NCBI GenBank assembly: GCA_035571835.1
Contig: DATNBU010000016.1
Location: forward strand, 1 to 59,236
DNA: 59,236 nt
Reading direction: 5' to 3'
Source: Candidatus Limnocylindrales bacterium
Lineage (GTDB): Bacteria > Desulfobacterota > Binatia > UBA1149 > CAITLU01
In this document: positions 24,404-33,817 of the stretch, in pieces
Numbering within the stretch: the first letter of the stretch is position 1
Layout of the letters: every line of letters begins with the position of its first letter
Made by a program: the position numbers and the translations under genes
Notes under the pieces: generated by a model
Databases searched by the model: none
Seen by the model: the letters and a program-made list of their open reading frames with translations, nothing else
What the model was told of the DNA's origin: nothing

Positions 24404-25729
24404 ATGCGCTTCTCCACGACCAGCCTGATCGCTGTGGCCCTGTGCGTGCTCACAGCCGCGGGATGCGGTGACCACGCAAGACTTCCGGAGTCGGCGGGCT
24501 TCGGGCCGACGCCGACGCTGCCGCCGCCGCACAAGTCGCTGTTTCCGACCACGAATGTCGTAACCGCGGTCGGATGGTCCGTTGGCGCGCGGCCGACGGC
24601 GGCTCCCGAAACCACCGTGAGTCCGTTCGCAAAGGATCTTCAGCATCCGCGCTGGCTGTACGTGCTTCCGAACGGCGACGTGCTGGTCGCGGAAACCGAC
24701 GGCCCGCCGCGCCCGGACGACGAGAAGGGCGTCAAGAAATCGCTGATGCATACGATGATGAAGCAGGCCGGATCGGATCAGCCGAGCGCGAACCGGATCA
24801 CGCTGCTCCGCGATGCCGGCGGCGACGGCGCCGTCGAGACGCGATCGTTGTTTCTGAAGGGTCTGAACTCTCCATTCGGCATGGAGCTCATCGGGAACGA
24901 CTTCTACGTCGCGAACACCGACGCACTGATGCGTTATCACTATTCGCCGGGTGACATGTCGATCCAGGGGCCTGGCGTCCGGATCGCAAATCTCCCGGGC
25001 GGGCCGCTCAATCATCACTGGACCAAGAACGTGATCGCGAGCCCCGACCACAAGAAGCTGTACGTGACAGTCGGGTCCAACAGCAACGCAGCGGAGAACG
25101 GAATCGACAAGGAAGCCGAGCGTGCGGCGATCTGGGAAATCGATCTTGCGACCGGCGCGCATCGCATCTTCGCCTCCGGCCTGCGCAACGCGAACGGTCT
25201 CGGGTGGGAGCCGGAGACGGGAGCGCTCTGGGCCGCCGTCAACGAGCGTGACGAGCTCGGCAGCGACCTCGTTCCGGACTACATGACCGCGGTCCGCGAC
25301 GGTGCATTCTACGGATGGCCGTACAGTTACTACGGCGCGCACGTCGATGCCCGTGTGAAGCCGATGCGTCCGGATCTGGTCGCGACGGCCGTCGTGCCGG
25401 ACTACGCGCTCGGCAACCATACGGCGTCACTCGGCCTCGCGTTCATGCAGCCCGGTCCGCTCGCCGCGCGCTTCGGAAGCGGCGTCTTCATCGGCCAGCA
25501 CGGATCGTGGAACCGCGAGCCGCGTGCCGGATACAAGGTGATCTTCGTTCCATTCTCGCATGGAAAACCGTCGGGCATGCCCGTCGACGTGCTCACCGGA
25601 TTCGTCAGCGCGGACGGCAAGGCGTTCGGCCGGCCCGTCGGCGTAGCCATCGATCGTCATGGCGGATTGCTGGTTGCGGACGATGTCGGCAACACGGTCT
25701 GGCGCGTAACCGCCAATGCCAGAACTTGA
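24404..25729 (+). CDS. PQQ-type sugar (sorbosone) dehydrogenase-like lipoprotein
   Basis: 441 aa. Strong ribosome site AAAGGAGG before the ATG. Lipoprotein signal (LIAVALCVLTAAGC). The mature part is a six-bladed propeller of the GdhB/L-sorbosone dehydrogenase family: HPRWLYVLPNGDVLVAETD, LNSPFGMELIG, LYVTVGSNSNAAENG, FASGLRNANGLGWEPETG, RDGAFYGWPYSYYG, FIGQHGSWNREPRAGYKV and LVADDVGNTVWRV. Predicted to oxidise a sugar or aldose in the periplasm with PQQ. PQQ synthesis genes are not in the window. Monocistronic. Confidence 0.87.
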   Translation: MRFSTTSLIAVALCVLTAAGCGDHARLPESAGFGPTPTLPPPHKSLFPTTNVVTAVGWSVGARPTAAPETTVSPFAKDLQHPRWLYVLPNGDVLVAETDGPPRPDDEKGVKKSLMHTMMKQAGSDQPSANRITLLRDAGGDGAVETRSLFLKGLNSPFGMELIGNDFYVANTDALMRYHYSPGDMSIQGPGVRIANLPGGPLNHHWTKNVIASPDHKKLYVTVGSNSNAAENGIDKEAERAAIWEIDLATGAHRIFASGLRNANGLGWEPETGALWAAVNERDELGSDLVPDYMTAVRDGAFYGWPYSYYGAHVDARVKPMRPDLVATAVVPDYALGNHTASLGLAFMQPGPLAARFGSGVFIGQHGSWNREPRAGYKVIFVPFSHGKPSGMPVDVLTGFVSADGKAFGRPVGVAIDRHGGLLVADDVGNTVWRVTANART

Positions 25730-25992
25730 GACGTGCCGCGCGGGATGATTCCGCCATCGAACAGGCAATCGCTGCCATAATGCTTCCGGTAACCGCAGGC
25801 GGCTGGAACGGCTCGCTTCGCGGAGTTATCGTCGCTCGACATTTCACTGGAGAACGACGCCCGAGGATCGAACAGTTGTTCCGCAACTGAGACGCGCGGC
25901 GAGCTCGGCGACCTCGAACGGGTAGCCGAGTTCGTGCCCGTCCGGTGAACCACTGGTCGTACGGTCCGAGCAGGTGCTAAGGAAGGAACGTC

Positions 25993-26448
25993 ATGCCCGT
26001 CGAAACCATTGCCAACTTTCTCCCGATTGACGATCGCATCGGAACCGCCGGCCAGCCGAACGAGGGCGAGCTGCGCGACCTGGCGGCGAGCGGCTACACC
26101 GCCGTCGTCAATCTCGGCCTCCTCGATCCGCGCTACTGCCTTGCCGACGAAGCGGGCCTCGCCCGCTCTCTCGGCCTTCGCTATCACCACATTCCCGTCC
26201 AGTTCGACAATCCGACCGTGGACGATTTCCGCCAGTTTCTCGCCGCGATGGAAGAATGCGGCGACGCGAAGATCCTCGTGCACTGCGCCGCGAACTATCG
26301 CGTCACCAGCTTCATGGCGATCTACGGCGAGATGAAGCTCGGCTGGTCGCGCGAGCGCGGAGACGAGCACGCACGCAAGCTCTGGCCGCTCAACGATACG
26401 TGGGCGCAATTCCTCGCAACGTGCCGCCAGGAGCTCATCGACGCATGA
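25993..26448 (+). CDS. Protein tyrosine phosphatase-like protein
   Basis: 151 aa with AAGGAAGGA upstream. Small cysteine-phosphatase fold (IDDRIGTAGQPNEGELRDLAASGYTAVVNL) related to the BLH/DUF442-type family. The phosphate loop reads VHCAANYRV: four residues, not five, separate Cys from Arg, so classical CX5R chemistry is doubtful though the Cys and Arg are kept. Translationally coupled (ATGA, 26445-26448) to the EcsC-family gene. Confidence 0.72.
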   Translation: MPVETIANFLPIDDRIGTAGQPNEGELRDLAASGYTAVVNLGLLDPRYCLADEAGLARSLGLRYHHIPVQFDNPTVDDFRQFLAAMEECGDAKILVHCAANYRVTSFMAIYGEMKLGWSRERGDEHARKLWPLNDTWAQFLATCRQELIDA

Positions 26449-27224
26449 CGCTCGCGAGCGGCGACCTCGACGATCTTCGTTACGCGAAGAACCTGCTCGA
26501 GCATCCGAGCCTTGCGGCAAGGCTTGCCGGAGCGCTCGGACGTCCGATCGAGATGGGCATCGGCGCGCTGCCTGCGGGCGCGAGCGCGGTGATCTCGACG
26601 GCTGCGCGAAAATCGCTGGATGCGGCGCTGTCGTTCGCCGTGTCGTCGATGGATGACCGGCGCCGCGACTCCATCGACTGGGGTCACAAGCTCGCGGTCG
26701 CGCTCACAGGAGCGGCAGGCGGGATGTTCGGCCTGCCCGCGCTTGCCGTCGAGCTGCCGCTGTCGACGACGATCATGCTGCGCTCGATCGCCGACATCGC
26801 GCGCAGCGAAGGCGAGCCGATCAAGACGTCGGAGTCCAAGCTTTCCTGCATCGAGGTGTTTGCGCTCGGCGGCAAGCTGGCGGGCGACGATGCCAGCGAA
26901 TCGGCATATTTCGCGGTCCGGCTTGCGCTGACCAAGGCGCTGACCGATGCGGCCGAGCATCTTGCGGGCCGCGGCATCACCGGGGCCGCCGCGCCGTCGG
27001 TCGTACGGTTCCTGTCGCAGGTGGCCACTCGCTTCGGCGTTCCAGTGTCGGAGAAGATCCTCGCGCAGTCGATTCCGGTCGTCGGCGCGGCCGGCGGCGC
27101 GCTGTTCAACACGCTGTTCATCGACCATTTCCAGGACATGGCGCGCGGGCATTTCATCGTGCGGCGGCTGGAAAGGGCGTACGGGCCGGAAGAGGTGCGG
27201 CTCGCGTACATGCGGGTGCATTGA
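26445..27224 (+). CDS. EcsC family protein
   Basis: 259 aa. The start overlaps the preceding stop. Pattern of the EcsC family: N-terminal helical part, a Gly-rich hydrophobic stretch (VALTGAAGGMFGLPALAVELPLS) and a second (IPVVGAAGGALFNTLFIDHF). The family takes its name from Bacillus EcsC, whose function is not defined. Possibly membrane-associated. Two-gene operon with the phosphatase-like protein; a hairpin follows. Confidence 0.75.
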   Translation: MTLASGDLDDLRYAKNLLEHPSLAARLAGALGRPIEMGIGALPAGASAVISTAARKSLDAALSFAVSSMDDRRRDSIDWGHKLAVALTGAAGGMFGLPALAVELPLSTTIMLRSIADIARSEGEPIKTSESKLSCIEVFALGGKLAGDDASESAYFAVRLALTKALTDAAEHLAGRGITGAAAPSVVRFLSQVATRFGVPVSEKILAQSIPVVGAAGGALFNTLFIDHFQDMARGHFIVRRLERAYGPEEVRLAYMRVH

Positions 27225-27232
27225 TGTTTCCG

Positions 27233-27254
27233 CATCGGAACGGACGTTCCGGTG
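27233..27254. terminator. Hairpin between convergent genes
   Basis: Nine-base-pair stem (27233-27241 with 27246-27254, one G-T pair) with a GGAC tetraloop in the 65-bp gap where the EcsC gene and the histidine kinase gene converge. Confidence 0.5.
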
Positions 27255-27289
27255 ATCGGGGTTAACGTCAATCGAAGTCGACCAGTCGG

Positions 27290-29614
27290 TCAGACGGATG
27301 CAGCGGACTCGGCAAGCGTGAACCGGAACGTCGCGCTCTTTTCCATCTCGCTCTCGGCCCACACGCGTCCGCCGTGGCGCTCGACGATGCGCTGGACGGT
27401 CGCGAGACCGATGCCGGTGCCCTCGAAGTCGCCGATCGCATGCAGGCGCTGGAACGGACGGAACAGCTTGCCGACGAACCGCATGTCGAAGCCGACGCCG
27501 TCGTCGCGCACGAAGTAGACGGTTTCGCTTCCGTTCTTCTCGATTCCGAACTCGATGTGGGCCGTGGCGCGGCGCCCACTGTATTTCCACGCATTGCCGA
27601 GCAGGTTTTCCATGACGATCGTCAGCAGCGCGCGGTCGCCGTCGACGACGAGCCCGTCGGCGATCGTGAACGTCGCGTCGCGCCGGGGCCGTTCCTGGGC
27701 GAGGTCACCGGCGATGCCGCGCGCGATCTCGCTCAGGTCGACTCGCTCGACGGTCATCGATGCACGCGACATGCGCGAGAACGCGAGCAGGTCGTGGATC
27801 AGCCGATCCATGCGCGCACTCGTCGAATGGATCTTCTCGAGGTAAGCGCGCCCCTGGTCGTCGAGCGAATGGTCGTACTCCTCGAGGAACATCCGCGCGA
27901 AGCCTTCGATGACCCGAAGCGGCGCGCGCAGATCGTGCGAGACCGAGTAGCTGAACGCTTCGAGCTCACGATTGGCGATGACGAGCTCGGCGGTGCGGTC
28001 GCGCACGCGCTGCTCGAGCGCCTCGTTCATGCGCTTGATCTCTTCCTGCACGCGCCTGCGCTCGGTCACGTCGTGGATGATCACCTGGATCGACTGCCGT
28101 CCGTGAAACAGGACCGGGCTCGCCATGACTTCGACGTCGATCGTGGTGCCGTCGAGCCGCAGGAACGTCTCCTCGACGCGCGCGGCGGGCTTGCCTTCCT
28201 CGATCATCCCGCGGATGCGCTCGATCGCGAGCTTGCGGCTCGACGGATGCACGAGCTCGAGGGCGCCGCGCCCGAGCAGGTCGGCCGCAGCTCTCGCACC
28301 GGCCAGCCGCAGCGACGCTTCGTTGGCGAACACGATCCGGCCGTCCTGGTGCACGACGATCGAGTCGGGCGACATCTCGACCAGCTCGCGGTAGCGCGCT
28401 TCGCTTTCGTAGAGCGCCTCGAGCGTGCGTTTCCTCGCGGTGATTTCGCTGAAGACGCCGGTCACGCCGATGATTTCGCCTTCTTCGATCGTCGGCGCCA
28501 CCGATGCGTGAACCCAGCGCTCGACTCCGTCCTTGTCGAACACGCGATACTCGAGCTGCGCGTTGGAGCCGGTCAGGATCAGGCCGAACTTCTCGGCGAT
28601 CTGCGGCAGGTCGTCGGGATGGACGAACTCGGTAAACGACCGGCCGATCAGCTCCTCCGGCGTATACATGGAGATCTGCACGATGGCCGGGCTCACGTAA
28701 AGGAAGTTGCCCATTCGGTCGAGCGCGTAGACGACGTCGTGCAGGTTCTCGACGAAGTGCCGGAAACGCTCTTCGGACTTCCCGAGCTGTTCTTCTGCGA
28801 GCTTGCGACCGGTGACGTCGGTCAGGATCCCGGTAAGGCCCGCGAGCTCGCCGTTCTCAAAGCGCGGCCGGCTCGACGCGCGCATCCATACGATGGCTCC
28901 GCTCTTGTCCACGACGCGAAACTCGCGCGGGTCGGGCGTGCCGCCGAACACGGCCGGCAGGCCTTCGAGCACGTTGTCGACGTCGGCCGGATGAATGAAA
29001 TCGATGAAGGGGCGACCCGTCAGCTCGTCGAGCGTGTACGTGCTGATCCGCGTGATCTGGGGGCTGATGTACGTGAGGATGCCGTCGGTATTGGTCGAGA
29101 ATACGATGTCGTTCAGGTTCTCGACGAGCGTTCGATAGCGCTCTTCGGCGCTCTGCAGCTCGCTTTCCTTTTCCTTGCGGCTGGTGATGTCGACCATGAT
29201 GCCGCGCAGCAGGTAGGAGCCGTCTTCGAGCGCGACCACGGTGACGATGTCGTGCAGCCAGACGGTGCGACCGTCGGCGGCGAGCATGCGGTACTCGAAG
29301 TCGTGATTCTGCCGGTCGAGCGTGGCGCGGCGGCAAAGGTGCACCGCCCAGGAACGATCGTCGGGATGGATGTGCTCCGCCCAGAATTGCGGCTCCCCGG
29401 TCCATCGGGTGCACGGATAGCCGAGCAGCCGTTCGGCCTGCGGGCTGACGTACGAGAACTCGAAGGTCGTCGCATCGGCTTCCCACACGATGCCGTCGAT
29501 CGAAGAAACGAGGTGCTCGTAGCGCTGCTGCGACCTGCGCAGCTCGTCTTCCACGCGACGCGAATCGGCGGCCGAAGCTCGCTGCTTCGGCCCCGTCCCG
29601 TTTCCACCCGGCAC
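27290..29614 (-). CDS. PAS-domain sensor histidine kinase
   Basis: 774 aa, GTG start with AGGAAA six bases upstream; the longer open frame to 30601 is antisense to gspE and is not coding. Four PAS/PAC units in series (about residues 30-145, 150-265, 275-395, 400-515) joined by SEERYR-type linkers. Then come HisKA with the phospho-acceptor His in FSYSVSHDLRAPLRVIEGF and HATPase with ENLLGNAWKYS, DDGVGFD and GTGIGLATVQRIV. No transmembrane segment is visible, so it is a cytoplasmic sensor. No response regulator adjoins it. Divergent from the gspE cluster, 204 bp apart. Confidence 0.9.
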   Translation of the reverse strand: MPGGNGTGPKQRASAADSRRVEDELRRSQQRYEHLVSSIDGIVWEADATTFEFSYVSPQAERLLGYPCTRWTGEPQFWAEHIHPDDRSWAVHLCRRATLDRQNHDFEYRMLAADGRTVWLHDIVTVVALEDGSYLLRGIMVDITSRKEKESELQSAEERYRTLVENLNDIVFSTNTDGILTYISPQITRISTYTLDELTGRPFIDFIHPADVDNVLEGLPAVFGGTPDPREFRVVDKSGAIVWMRASSRPRFENGELAGLTGILTDVTGRKLAEEQLGKSEERFRHFVENLHDVVYALDRMGNFLYVSPAIVQISMYTPEELIGRSFTEFVHPDDLPQIAEKFGLILTGSNAQLEYRVFDKDGVERWVHASVAPTIEEGEIIGVTGVFSEITARKRTLEALYESEARYRELVEMSPDSIVVHQDGRIVFANEASLRLAGARAAADLLGRGALELVHPSSRKLAIERIRGMIEEGKPAARVEETFLRLDGTTIDVEVMASPVLFHGRQSIQVIIHDVTERRRVQEEIKRMNEALEQRVRDRTAELVIANRELEAFSYSVSHDLRAPLRVIEGFARMFLEEYDHSLDDQGRAYLEKIHSTSARMDRLIHDLLAFSRMSRASMTVERVDLSEIARGIAGDLAQERPRRDATFTIADGLVVDGDRALLTIVMENLLGNAWKYSGRRATAHIEFGIEKNGSETVYFVRDDGVGFDMRFVGKLFRPFQRLHAIGDFEGTGIGLATVQRIVERHGGRVWAESEMEKSATFRFTLAESAASV

Positions 29615-29818
29615 GACTGCTTTCCTGACTCCCGCCAATGGTCCCCCTGCGCCCGGCCAGTGTGACCGTCCGACCGCCCCGATGCCAGTAAGGGGGCAGC
29701 GTATCGAAGCGACCGCCCGAAGCCGGCGACGCGCCGATAGCCGCTTCCCTGCGGATGCCCGCCGAACATCACATCCGCGTCGTTGCGGTGACGCGGATTC
29801 TTTTCGTAGCGTTCCTGC

Positions 29819-31024
29819 GTGCCTTCGACGAAATGGACAGACATCCGCACCGGGCGGACCGCCGATGAAGGCGGCTCCCCGGCCGTGCGGCGGCTCGCCG
29901 CGCTGATCACCGCAGCCATCGACGCAGGCGCTTCGGACCTTCATCTGGAGCCCGATCGCGACGGGCTTCGCGTTCGCGTGCGCGTCGACGGTCACCTGCG
30001 CGATCTCGATCCTCCGCCCGCCGCGCTCGTGCCGGCCGTGCTGACGCGGATCCGTCTGCTGGCACGCGTCGATCTCGCCGAGCGGCGGCTGCCGCAGGAC
30101 GGGCGGTTCACGTGGCAGGCCGCGAAGGAACGCATCGACATCCGTGCCGCATTCCTTCCCGTCGCTCGCGGCGAAAAGATCGCGCTGCGGCTGCTGCGCC
30201 ATCCTGGTGCGGCTCCCGCGCTCGATACCCTCGGCATGAACGACGTCGAGCTTGCGCGCGTATCGCAGGCTCTGGCGAGACCGAACGGGCTCGTCCTCGT
30301 CGTCGGTCCGACCGGCAGCGGAAAATCGACGACGCTTCATGCAGCGCTGGTCCATCTTCGCAGCAGCTCGCGTTCGCTCGCGAGCGTCGAGGATCCGGTC
30401 GAGTTCGACATCCCGGGCGTCTCGCAGGTTGCCGTCGACGAAGAAGTCGGCCGCACGTTCGCCGTGGTGCTGCGCGCGCTGCTGCGCCAGGACCCCGACG
30501 TGCTGATGGTCGGCGAGATCCGCGACGACGACAGCGCACGCATCGCGTGCCGCGCGGCGCTGACCGGGCACCTGGTGCTGTCGAGCCTGCACGCTTCGCA
30601 TGCGCGCGAAGCACTGGTGCGGCTGCCGGAGATCGGAGTGGCCGACTATCTCGTGCGCGCGACGGTTGCGCTCGTCGTCGCGCAGCGTCTGGTGCGGAGG
30701 CTCTGCGCGGAGTGCGCCGGAGCATCACCGGCAACGGAGGATGCAGCGCTGTGGTTTGCCCGCGCCGGTCTTCGCGCACCGCGCGCGCTGCCGGCGGCGC
30801 TAGGCTGCGCCACGTGCCACGGCAGCGGATACCGCGGCCGCGTCGCGCTTTTCGAGACGGCATCGACCATCGACGACGCGCCGGCACCGTTCGCCGCCGG
30901 AAGCCTCGGTGCCGCCGGCCTCGCGCATGTCATCGACGGCAGCACGACGCTCGAAGAAGTGCTGACGCACTGCCCGCATCCGATCGAAGGCGGCGTGGCC
31001 GGCGACAGTGGAGATTTGCGATGA
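29819..31024 (+). CDS. GspE/PilB-type secretion ATPase, short form
   Basis: 401 aa, GTG start. Hexameric ATPase that powers pilus or pseudopilus assembly at the inner membrane. Seen: SDLHLEPDRDGLRVRVRVDG (N2 domain), Walker A GPTGSGKSTT (about residue 160), Asp box SVEDPVEF, Walker B LMVGEIRDDDSARIA, His box TGHLVLSSLHASHA, AQRLVRRLC, and the zinc site CAEC...CATCHGSGYRGR. The N-terminal MshEN/N1 domain usual in PilB and GspE is missing. ATGA overlap with gspF. Confidence 0.88.
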   Translation: MPSTKWTDIRTGRTADEGGSPAVRRLAALITAAIDAGASDLHLEPDRDGLRVRVRVDGHLRDLDPPPAALVPAVLTRIRLLARVDLAERRLPQDGRFTWQAAKERIDIRAAFLPVARGEKIALRLLRHPGAAPALDTLGMNDVELARVSQALARPNGLVLVVGPTGSGKSTTLHAALVHLRSSSRSLASVEDPVEFDIPGVSQVAVDEEVGRTFAVVLRALLRQDPDVLMVGEIRDDDSARIACRAALTGHLVLSSLHASHAREALVRLPEIGVADYLVRATVALVVAQRLVRRLCAECAGASPATEDAALWFARAGLRAPRALPAALGCATCHGSGYRGRVALFETASTIDDAPAPFAAGSLGAAGLAHVIDGSTTLEEVLTHCPHPIEGGVAGDSGDLR

Positions 31025-32178
31025 GCGGCCGGCCGGCGGTGCCGCTCGCAACGTCGCGGCGCCGGCACGGCGCGCGGCGGCGTGCTGTCCGGCGACGGCT
31101 TCGATGGCTGTCGGCGTCGGGCGCGATCACCCGGCGCGATGCCTGCGCCGCGATCTCGCGCCTCGCCGCGCTGACCGCCGCCGGAGTGTCCACGGGTGAC
31201 GCCATCGCATCCTCGGCGAAGTCCGCGGCGAGAGCTTCAGGAACAGCCGGAAGCCGGCTGCTCGGCGATCTCTACAGGGCGGTTCATCGCGGCACGTCGC
31301 TCTCGGCCGCGATGGGCGCACAAGGAATGCCGTTTACCGAAGCCGAGATTGCCGTGGTGCGCGCCGGCGAGCGCGGCGGATCGACACCGCATGCGCTCGC
31401 GCTGCTCGGTGAACGCATGGAGCGCGAAGCCGGCGGCCGGCGCCGCATAGCATCCGCACTCGCATATCCGTGCATCCTGTTCGCGGGAGCTCTCGGCGCA
31501 CTCTGCTTCCTGTCGCTCGTCGTGCTGCCGTCGTTCACGACGCTCTACAGCGGGCACGAGCTGCCGTTCGCCACGCGCACGCTGCTCGAATTCGGCAGCG
31601 CAGTGCGCGCGTGGGGCGCACCCGTGATGCTCGTCGTATTCGGGTCAGTCGCAGCCCTGGTTGCCACCCGCCGGAAAAGCGCCGCGTTTGCGCGCGTCTG
31701 CGATCGCATCGCCGTCGATGCGCCGTTTTTTCGGACGCTCGCACTGCCGCGTGCGGCGCACGAGACCTGCGCGCTGCTCGCCGTGCTGCTGGACTCCGGA
31801 TGCGAGGCCGAGGAGGCGCTGATCCTCGCGTCACGGGCCGCACCGAATCGCGTCGTTGCCGCACGCATCGGCGATGCGCTGCGGGCTCTTCGCCACGGCG
31901 TCCCGCTCAGCGTCGCATGGACCGGAGCATCGCTCGACGGGAGCGGCGATGCGGCTCCTCTGCTCGAGATCGCCGAAGCGACCGGCAGCTATGCCGAAGC
32001 TTTTCGCCGGCTCGCTACGCTCGAAGGCACGGCCGCCGAGCGCGCGCTCGCAAGGATCTGCCGGCTCGCCGAGCCGGTCGCCGTCATTGCGATGGCGATC
32101 GCCGTCGGCGGCGGTGTGCTTGCCGTCTATCAACCGATGCTGGGATCGGCATCGCTTCTGCTTGGAGGAACGCCATGA
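31021..32178 (+). CDS. GspF/PilC-type inner-membrane platform protein
   Basis: 385 aa. Two T2SSF domains: residues about 45-170 (ISRLAALTAAGVSTGDAI...FTEAEIAVVRAGERGG) and about 245-370 (HETCALLAVLLDSGCEAEEALILA...PLLEIAEATGSYAEAFRRL). Three hydrophobic segments (YPCILFAGALGALCFLSLVV; WGAPVMLVVFGSVAAL; PVAVIAMAIAVGGGVLAVYQ) make the membrane platform. The N-terminus is very Arg-rich. Overlaps the stop of gspE and the start of the pilin gene by ATGA, so the three are coupled. Confidence 0.88.
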   Translation: MSGRPAVPLATSRRRHGARRRAVRRRLRWLSASGAITRRDACAAISRLAALTAAGVSTGDAIASSAKSAARASGTAGSRLLGDLYRAVHRGTSLSAAMGAQGMPFTEAEIAVVRAGERGGSTPHALALLGERMEREAGGRRRIASALAYPCILFAGALGALCFLSLVVLPSFTTLYSGHELPFATRTLLEFGSAVRAWGAPVMLVVFGSVAALVATRRKSAAFARVCDRIAVDAPFFRTLALPRAAHETCALLAVLLDSGCEAEEALILASRAAPNRVVAARIGDALRALRHGVPLSVAWTGASLDGSGDAAPLLEIAEATGSYAEAFRRLATLEGTAAERALARICRLAEPVAVIAMAIAVGGGVLAVYQPMLGSASLLLGGTP

Positions 32179-32690
32179 ACGAAAGGGAAAGAGTTTTTCT
32201 GCGTCGCCGCGACAATTCGATTGCCGGCGCCGATGCCGCCTCGTCGGCTTCTGCGCCGAAGCCGTCGAGAACCGGCGGCTCGAAGCGGCCGCGTCTGCGG
32301 CTCACGGTCCGCCCGCAGGCCGTCAAGCCGCCGGGCGACGCGCGCGGCTTCAGTCTTCTCGAGCTGCTCGTCGTGGTCGCGATCCTCGGCATCCTGATCG
32401 CGGCCGCGCTGCCGCGTTTCGCCGAGTTCCGCGCCGCGGCGTATGACTCGCGCTCGCAGCAGGATCTGAGAAACCTCGCGGCCGCCGAGGAGCTGTATCG
32501 CGCGACGTCGCCGGCGTACGCGGACGATACCGCGTCGCTCAAAGGCTTCGTGGCCTCCGAAGGCGTCGAGGTCGCGCTCGAGTCCGCGAACGAGACGGGA
32601 TTCGTCGCAACCGCCACGCATCCCGCCGGTTCGCGCGATTTCCGCTGGGACAGCAGCGCCGACCCGCCGCTGACGTCGACGCCGCACTGA
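32175..32690 (+). CDS. Major-pilin/GspG-like prepilin with long leader
   Basis: 171 aa; start overlaps the gspF stop and has GGAGGA upstream. Type IV prepilin signature G then FSLLELLVVVAILGILIAAALP with Glu at +5. The mature part is about 114 residues with no Cys pair and ends STPH. The leader before the Gly is about 57 residues, rich in Arg, Lys, Ser and Ala, against 5-25 usual; no internal ATG, GTG or TTG would shorten it. Probably the major pilin or pseudopilin of the gspE-gspF system. Confidence 0.82.
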   Translation: MNERERVFLRRRDNSIAGADAASSASAPKPSRTGGSKRPRLRLTVRPQAVKPPGDARGFSLLELLVVVAILGILIAAALPRFAEFRAAAYDSRSQQDLRNLAAAEELYRATSPAYADDTASLKGFVASEGVEVALESANETGFVATATHPAGSRDFRWDSSADPPLTSTPH

Positions 32691-32756
32691 CGAATCCGGG
32701 AAAGAGCCAACGGATCGGCGACGGATGCGTCAGGGATCGGACCACCGAATCGCGAT

Positions 32757-32797
32757 GGGACAGGCATGGCTTTCGGCGAGAAAACCGTGCCTGTTCC
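32757..32797 (+). terminator. Hairpin after the gspE-gspF-pilin cluster
   Basis: An 18-bp stem (32757-32774 with 32780-32797; two G-T pairs and one mismatch) with a five-base loop, 67 bases after the pilin gene and 100 bases before the prepilin peptidase start. It may separate the two transcription units or attenuate readthrough. Confidence 0.6.
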
Positions 32798-32896
32798 GGA
32801 ATTCCGCAGCGCTTTTCGAGAATTGAGAGATGGTTCCGGTTAGGATGACGGCTGCGCCGGGGCCGTGGGGCCGCCGCGAACTCCTTCGATGATGTC

Positions 32897-33664
32897 ATGA
32901 CGATACTTGTTGCTGCGCTGCTCGGCCTCGTCATCGGCAGCTTCCTCAACGTCGTGATCGTGCGGCTGCCGCTGGAGGAGTCGATCGTCACGCCGCGGTC
33001 GCACTGCCGGCAGTGCGACTCGCGCATCACGTGGCGCGACAACATCCCGGTCGTGAGCTTCGTCATGCTCGGCGGCCGCTGCCGGATCTGCACCGCTCCG
33101 ATTTCGAAGCGCTATCCTCTGGTCGAGCTGCTGACCGGCGTTCTGTTCGGGCTCATCGCGGCTCAGGACCTGCCGCCGGCGCACCTTGCGCTCGAGATGG
33201 CGATTGCGTCCGCGATGATCGTCATCACGTTCATCGACATAGACCACTTCCTGATCCTCGACAGAATCACATATCCGTCGATTGCAGCGTCTCCTTTTCT
33301 TGCGCTCGCTGTCGGGCACATCACCGTTGCCGATTCGCTGATCGGAATCCTCGCAGGCGGCGGCGGGCTGTGGGCATTCGCCTGGACCTACGAGAAAGTC
33401 CGCCACCGCGAAGGTATGGGCTTCGGCGACGTCAAGCTGCTCGCGATGATCGGCGGGCTTTTAGGCTGGGAAGCGACGCTGTTCAGCCTGTTCGCCGGCG
33501 CGATCGTCGGTTCGTTCTACGGGCTTGCGACGATGCTCGTCGGCGGGCGCAAGTTCGACCTCGAGCTTCCGTTCGGGCCGTTCCTCGCGTTCGGATCGCT
33601 CGTCTACATGTTCGCCGGTCCGCATCTGATCGAGCTGTGGCTCGACCGCCCGCCGCTGTTCTGA
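32897..33664 (+). CDS. pilD: Prepilin peptidase / N-methyltransferase
   Basis: 255 aa polytopic inner-membrane aspartic protease that cleaves and N-methylates prepilins. Full-length form: N-terminal methylase region GSFLNVVIVRLP with zinc cysteines CRQC and CRIC, catalytic Asp in FIDIDHFLILDRITYP and Asp in MGFGDVKLLAMIGGLLGW. Eight hydrophobic segments can be counted. The expected substrates are the pilin at 32175 and the minor pilins at 2985-4789. Also called GspO. Confidence 0.93.
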   Translation: MTILVAALLGLVIGSFLNVVIVRLPLEESIVTPRSHCRQCDSRITWRDNIPVVSFVMLGGRCRICTAPISKRYPLVELLTGVLFGLIAAQDLPPAHLALEMAIASAMIVITFIDIDHFLILDRITYPSIAASPFLALAVGHITVADSLIGILAGGGGLWAFAWTYEKVRHREGMGFGDVKLLAMIGGLLGWEATLFSLFAGAIVGSFYGLATMLVGGRKFDLELPFGPFLAFGSLVYMFAGPHLIELWLDRPPLF

Positions 33665-33817
33665 TCCTCCACAAGGGCATTTGCCCCGGACGGTTTCGGC
33701 GGCTACAGCCACGGACGACCGCACGCGTGCGCTGATGACTCGCGCAGCGAGCGCTGAGGAACAGCGCGCAGCGGTCATCCGCAAGGCAAGCGCATCGATC
33801 GTGGAAAGGGAGACGCC

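Noticed and set aside
29615-30601. N-terminal extension of the histidine kinase by about 329 residues
   Set aside because: It runs opposite to gspE and has no domain; a GTG with a ribosome site at 29614 is a better start.
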